Of a DNA stretch of 64,000 nt, positions 61,210 through 64,000 are shown piece after piece. The position numbers and the translations under genes were made by a program. Every line of letters begins with the position of its first letter. Position 1 is the first letter of the stretch. This stretch comes from Brevibacterium sp. 'Marine'. Lineage in GTDB: Bacteria > Actinomycetota > Actinomycetes > Actinomycetales > Brevibacteriaceae. The notes beneath the pieces are model-generated. The model did not search any database, was not told the DNA's origin, and saw only the letters and a program-made list of their open reading frames with translations. The stretch is taken from assembly GCF_012844365.1 (NCBI RefSeq), contig NZ_CP051626.1:1178001-1242000 (forward strand), given 5' to 3'.

Positions 61210-62736
61210 TCAGCGTTCTGAGGAATCGGCGGCCGACGATTCGCGACCGCTCTCAATATAGACGCCAGCGGGATCGTTCGTGGATTCTGTCTGTGCCGGA
61301 TCTGGAACATCGGCTGTGGACCGCCTGCGATCGACCGCCTCATCGACCGTCACCGAGGCGATCCTGACCGTGGTCACCTCGTCCTGTCCCAGCCTGGCGA
61401 AGTGGGCAGTGCGCTTGCCGGGGATGATCGGATCATGCATGGCCGCGGCCAGCCGACCGGTGAACGTCAGTCGCCCCTTCTTGTCCGCCTTCTGCTGATA
61501 GGCGTTGTCCCCGCTGGGCCCGGACACGCTGATGTCGTAACGGCGTCCGGGATCGAAGAGCCCGGGAGTGCGCACACGGAAGCTGCCGGTTCCGCTCAGG
61601 GAGAAGCCGGCGGCGCTGACGGCGTCGAAGCGCACGACCTGCGCGCGACGACGGGAGATCTCCACCCGCCACCCGTGGATGTCGAAGAGGGCATGACCGG
61701 TGAGGAAGGTGAACTGTCCGCCATCGGCCACGCGATCGGTCCGTCCGCGATCCGAACTCGCATAGTTGCGCCGTTTGGCGAGGGTCTTCAGCCAAGCGCC
61801 GAGTTCGCGTTCCCAGCTCGTCCAGTTGTGCAGGCCGCTGGTGCGCGGAAACCAGGAATGCCGGATGCCGAGGGAGTTGAGTCGCGCGGAGAAGCGCTCG
61901 CCCTGCGAGCTGATCATCGTCTCCAGCAGGTCGCGATCCTTTGCCCCTTCGAGGCTGCCGGAGCCGGCACTGAACCACAGATCGAGGCCGCGGAGGTTCT
62001 CGGCCAGAGCATACGGGGAATTCGCCAGCCATTCGCTGCGGTCGGCGCCGGGGTCACCGAACAGGCTCAGTGATCGGGCTCCTTCGCGCATCGCGATGAT
62101 ATCGAAGGCCGGGACGGTCGACAGGGGATCCAGGGGTGAGGAGAACGCGGCGGCCGATCCGTACCTGTCGGGATGCCAGGCCGCATACTTCATCGCCCCG
62201 TATCCGCCCATCGACAGTCCCGCCAGCAGCTGGCTGCCCGGCGCCCAGTCGACGGAGAAGTTCGCTTTGAGGAAGGCCGGGATCTCCTCGGTGTGGAAGC
62301 GCGGCCAGTCGTGGACCTCGCTGCCGACGGCCAGGCGCGAATACGTTCCCGCCCCGCCGTCGGGCATGACGACGAGGTACGGGGAGTCGAGGGTGAGTTC
62401 CTCGGCGGATCCGAAATCCGTCCATGAGCGGAAATCATCGCCGCCGCCGTGGAAGAGGTGGATGACGGGGCTGACCTCGGAGGGGATGCCCGGCAGCAGC
62501 ACACGGACTCCGACGGTGCGGCCGAGTGCGGGGGAGTAGAGGAAGAATTCGCGCAGCCTCGGCGAGAGTTTCCGTTTGTCCCGGATATGCCAGGTCCGGG
62601 CGTCCTTCCCGCGGGGCTCGGGTCCGAGGAAGGAGGTGGTCTGGTCGCGGGCGGGATAGCGTCCGCGCTGGGAGCGGGCCGCGGTCAGTGTGCGGATGGC
62701 ACGTGCTCCCATCGCGATGATCAACGAGCGGCGCAT
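61210..62736 (-). CDS. Esterase (alpha/beta hydrolase, antigen 85-like) with a C-terminal extension
   Basis: A 508-residue protein. The hydrolase domain covers about residues 60-330: HGGGDDFRSWTDFG, the nucleophile elbow GLSMGGYGAM with Ser, and a distal His in RTSGLHNWTSWERELG. The following 170 residues form an unassigned mostly beta extension. It belongs with putative S-formylglutathione hydrolase/antigen 85-type esterases; actual ester unknown. An N-terminal basic stretch may act as a signal, without a clear cleavage site. TAACCT box six bases before the ATG; lipoprotein gene 15 bases downstream. Confidence 0.85.
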   Translation of the reverse strand: MRRSLIIAMGARAIRTLTAARSQRGRYPARDQTTSFLGPEPRGKDARTWHIRDKRKLSPRLREFFLYSPALGRTVGVRVLLPGIPSEVSPVIHLFHGGGDDFRSWTDFGSAEELTLDSPYLVVMPDGGAGTYSRLAVGSEVHDWPRFHTEEIPAFLKANFSVDWAPGSQLLAGLSMGGYGAMKYAAWHPDRYGSAAAFSSPLDPLSTVPAFDIIAMREGARSLSLFGDPGADRSEWLANSPYALAENLRGLDLWFSAGSGSLEGAKDRDLLETMISSQGERFSARLNSLGIRHSWFPRTSGLHNWTSWERELGAWLKTLAKRRNYASSDRGRTDRVADGGQFTFLTGHALFDIHGWRVEISRRRAQVVRFDAVSAAGFSLSGTGSFRVRTPGLFDPGRRYDISVSGPSGDNAYQQKADKKGRLTFTGRLAAAMHDPIIPGKRTAHFARLGQDEVTTVRIASVTVDEAVDRRRSTADVPDPAQTESTNDPAGVYIESGRESSAADSSER

Positions 62737-62742
62737 TTCTCG

Positions 62743-62748
62743 AGGTTA
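62743..62748 (-). promoter_or_regulatory. -10 box, leaderless type, for the esterase gene
   Basis: Minus-strand TAACCT, then 6 nt (CGAGAA), then the ATG at 62736. Confidence 0.55.
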
Positions 62749-62795
62749 GAGGGCAGAGGTGAACCACAGGTGGTCAGGTGGTTGAATATCAGGTG

Positions 62796-64000
62796 ATGTC
62801 GAATTCGAGCGCGGTGGCGCAGCAGATTGCCCGAAGCCTGGTCCACGCCGGTGTCAGTGAGGTCGTCTTCGCCCCCGGTTCACGGTCCGCGCCCTTGGTC
62901 TATGCCGTGGCACCGCTGAACGAGGCGGGGCTGATCCGCACCCATGTGCGCGTCGATGAGCGCGATGCCGCCTTCCTCGCCCTCGGCCTGGCCCGTGGTC
63001 TGCGTGCGCGCGGCAGTGAGTCCGCCGTGGCGGTCGTGACGACGTCCGGATCGGCCGTGGCCAACCTCCATCCCGCCGTCCTCGAAGCCTCTTACGGGCA
63101 TCTGCCGCTGCTCGCGCTGACCGCCGACCGTCCCGCTCGGCTGCGCCGTACCGGAGCCAACCAGACCATCGATGACCAGTCACAGGTGCTCTCCGACGTC
63201 CGTGCCCGATTTGATGTGCCCGCCGGGGACAGCACCGAGGCGGTCGCCCGATCCGTGTCAGACGCCGTGGCCGCGGCACTGGGATCACACAGAGGCACCG
63301 TCACCGAGGCGGCCGGCCCCGTCCAGTTCAATGTGCAGTTCGACACCCCCTTGGTTCCCACCCCGGGGGAGCTGAACGCGTGGACGGACGAGATCGGCGC
63401 GCTGGCTGGGAACGACGCAGGGCGACGTGTGAGGGCGACCGTGTCGGAGTCCCGTGCGCGCGTCGGAGTCACCATCACCGACGGGACCGTCCTCGTCGCC
63501 GGGGACGCCGGCGGGTATCCGGCCGAATCTCTGCATGCGCTCGCCGCCGACCAGCATCTTCCGGTGCTTGCCGAACCGTCGAGTCCGCTGGCTCGCACCG
63601 CTGCTGACCTGTCGGCCACCGGAGCAGCCGAGCCGTCGACCATCGTGCCTGCCCATGCCCGTGTGCTCAGCGATCATCCCGATCTGCGCGAGGCGATCCG
63701 CACCGTCATCGTCCATGGAAAACCGACCCTGACCAGGCCCGTGGCGGCACTGTTGGCCGACGAATCCGTGACTGTGCAGCACGTTCCCGACGCCATCGAT
63801 GCGTTCGATCTGACCGCCCGCGACGAGAGGCCCGGTGGGCTGACGGCCACGGGAGAGGCAGAGGGGGTTGCCGCCTCGGGGTCGGCTTGGGTGCGCGCCT
63901 GGATCGACGCGGGGACGTCCCTCGTGGCAGCCGCACGATCAGAGCGGGCCGCGGAATGCCGCCCGGAACCGACTGGGGCCGAGACCTCCGGTGACGCCTC
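62796..64000 (+). CDS. menD: SEPHCHC synthase MenD (partial, 3' end beyond the window)
   Basis: Thiamine-diphosphate enzyme that starts the menaquinone branch from isochorismate and 2-oxoglutarate. The 401 visible residues include SLVHAGVSEVVFAPGSRSAP, the VDERDAAFLALGLARGL stretch, TTSGSAVANLHPAVLEAS, LPLLALTADRPARLRRTGAN and QTIDDQSQ, matching the N-terminal part of MenD. The frame stays open to the last base, and the C-terminal ThDP-binding half is outside. GAATAT six bases before the ATG hints at a leaderless start. Divergent from the esterase gene with a 59-base gap. Confidence 0.93.
   Translation, partial: MSNSSAVAQQIARSLVHAGVSEVVFAPGSRSAPLVYAVAPLNEAGLIRTHVRVDERDAAFLALGLARGLRARGSESAVAVVTTSGSAVANLHPAVLEASYGHLPLLALTADRPARLRRTGANQTIDDQSQVLSDVRARFDVPAGDSTEAVARSVSDAVAAALGSHRGTVTEAAGPVQFNVQFDTPLVPTPGELNAWTDEIGALAGNDAGRRVRATVSESRARVGVTITDGTVLVAGDAGGYPAESLHALAADQHLPVLAEPSSPLARTAADLSATGAAEPSTIVPAHARVLSDHPDLREAIRTVIVHGKPTLTRPVAALLADESVTVQHVPDAIDAFDLTARDERPGGLTATGEAEGVAASGSAWVRAWIDAGTSLVAAARSERAAECRPEPTGAETSGDA

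Overview
The window is high-GC bacterial chromosome with an actinobacterial gene set. It carries the 32-residue basic ribosomal protein typical of Actinomycetota, a Rex regulator next to heme genes, an inactive-looking methyltransferase fused to HemD, the hemL to ccsB cytochrome c block and the men genes in an order like that of mycobacteria. Many GTG/TTG starts and many probably leaderless genes (a TANNNT box 6-7 nt before the start codon) fit the same picture. A Micrococcales-like organism, perhaps Brevibacterium, is my inference; no rRNA or other marker is present to prove it.

Layout. 1-8 kb: clpC, an ArgA-like acetyltransferase, mutY, a membrane-anchored protein, a VOC protein, radA and a methionine aminopeptidase. 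8.2-12.2 kb: a catabolic pair (ALDH7-type dehydrogenase and FAD amine/imino-acid oxidase) with a divergent LysR regulator, best read as L-pipecolate/lysine degradation. 12.2-14.6 kb: two unrelated-looking methyltransferases and small proteins. 14.5-17.7 kb: a ykoEDC-type ECF transporter behind a TPP riboswitch. 17.8-21.5 kb: a sortase-anchored metallophosphatase, a universal stress protein and a Nudix-like protein. 21.6-26 kb: prpDBC methylcitrate cycle plus a crotonase. 26-31.4 kb: ppx and the glycerol operon glpD-glpF-glpK. 31.4-36.4 kb: a sugar-phosphate isomerase-like protein, proC, and a LuxR-type regulator divergent from a DUF485/sodium-solute symporter pair. 36.4-38.3 kb: a lower-GC island with an orphan gene, tRNA-Gly(CCC) and three copies of a palindromic repeat. 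38.3-41.6 kb: TrkA/TrkH potassium uptake and an AcuC-like deacetylase.

41.8-54.8 kb is one long co-directional series: bS22, a glutaredoxin-like protein, rex, a hemA-hemC fusion, hemD, hemB, a MarR regulator, hemL, a phosphatase, and the System II cytochrome c genes (tlpA-like, ccdA, resB, ccsB). Heme synthesis and heme attachment are thus coupled, with redox control likely through Rex. 55.2-64 kb holds two small membrane proteins and the menaquinone genes menA, menE, menB, menC and menD (menD is cut by the window end), with a lipoprotein and an esterase between them.

Most genes are ordinary core metabolism. The points most worth a second look are the single-polypeptide HemA-HemC fusion, the palindromic repeat family around tRNA-Gly, the orphan gene among those repeats, the riboswitch with an apparent RBS-sequestering hairpin, and the widespread leaderless promoter geometry.
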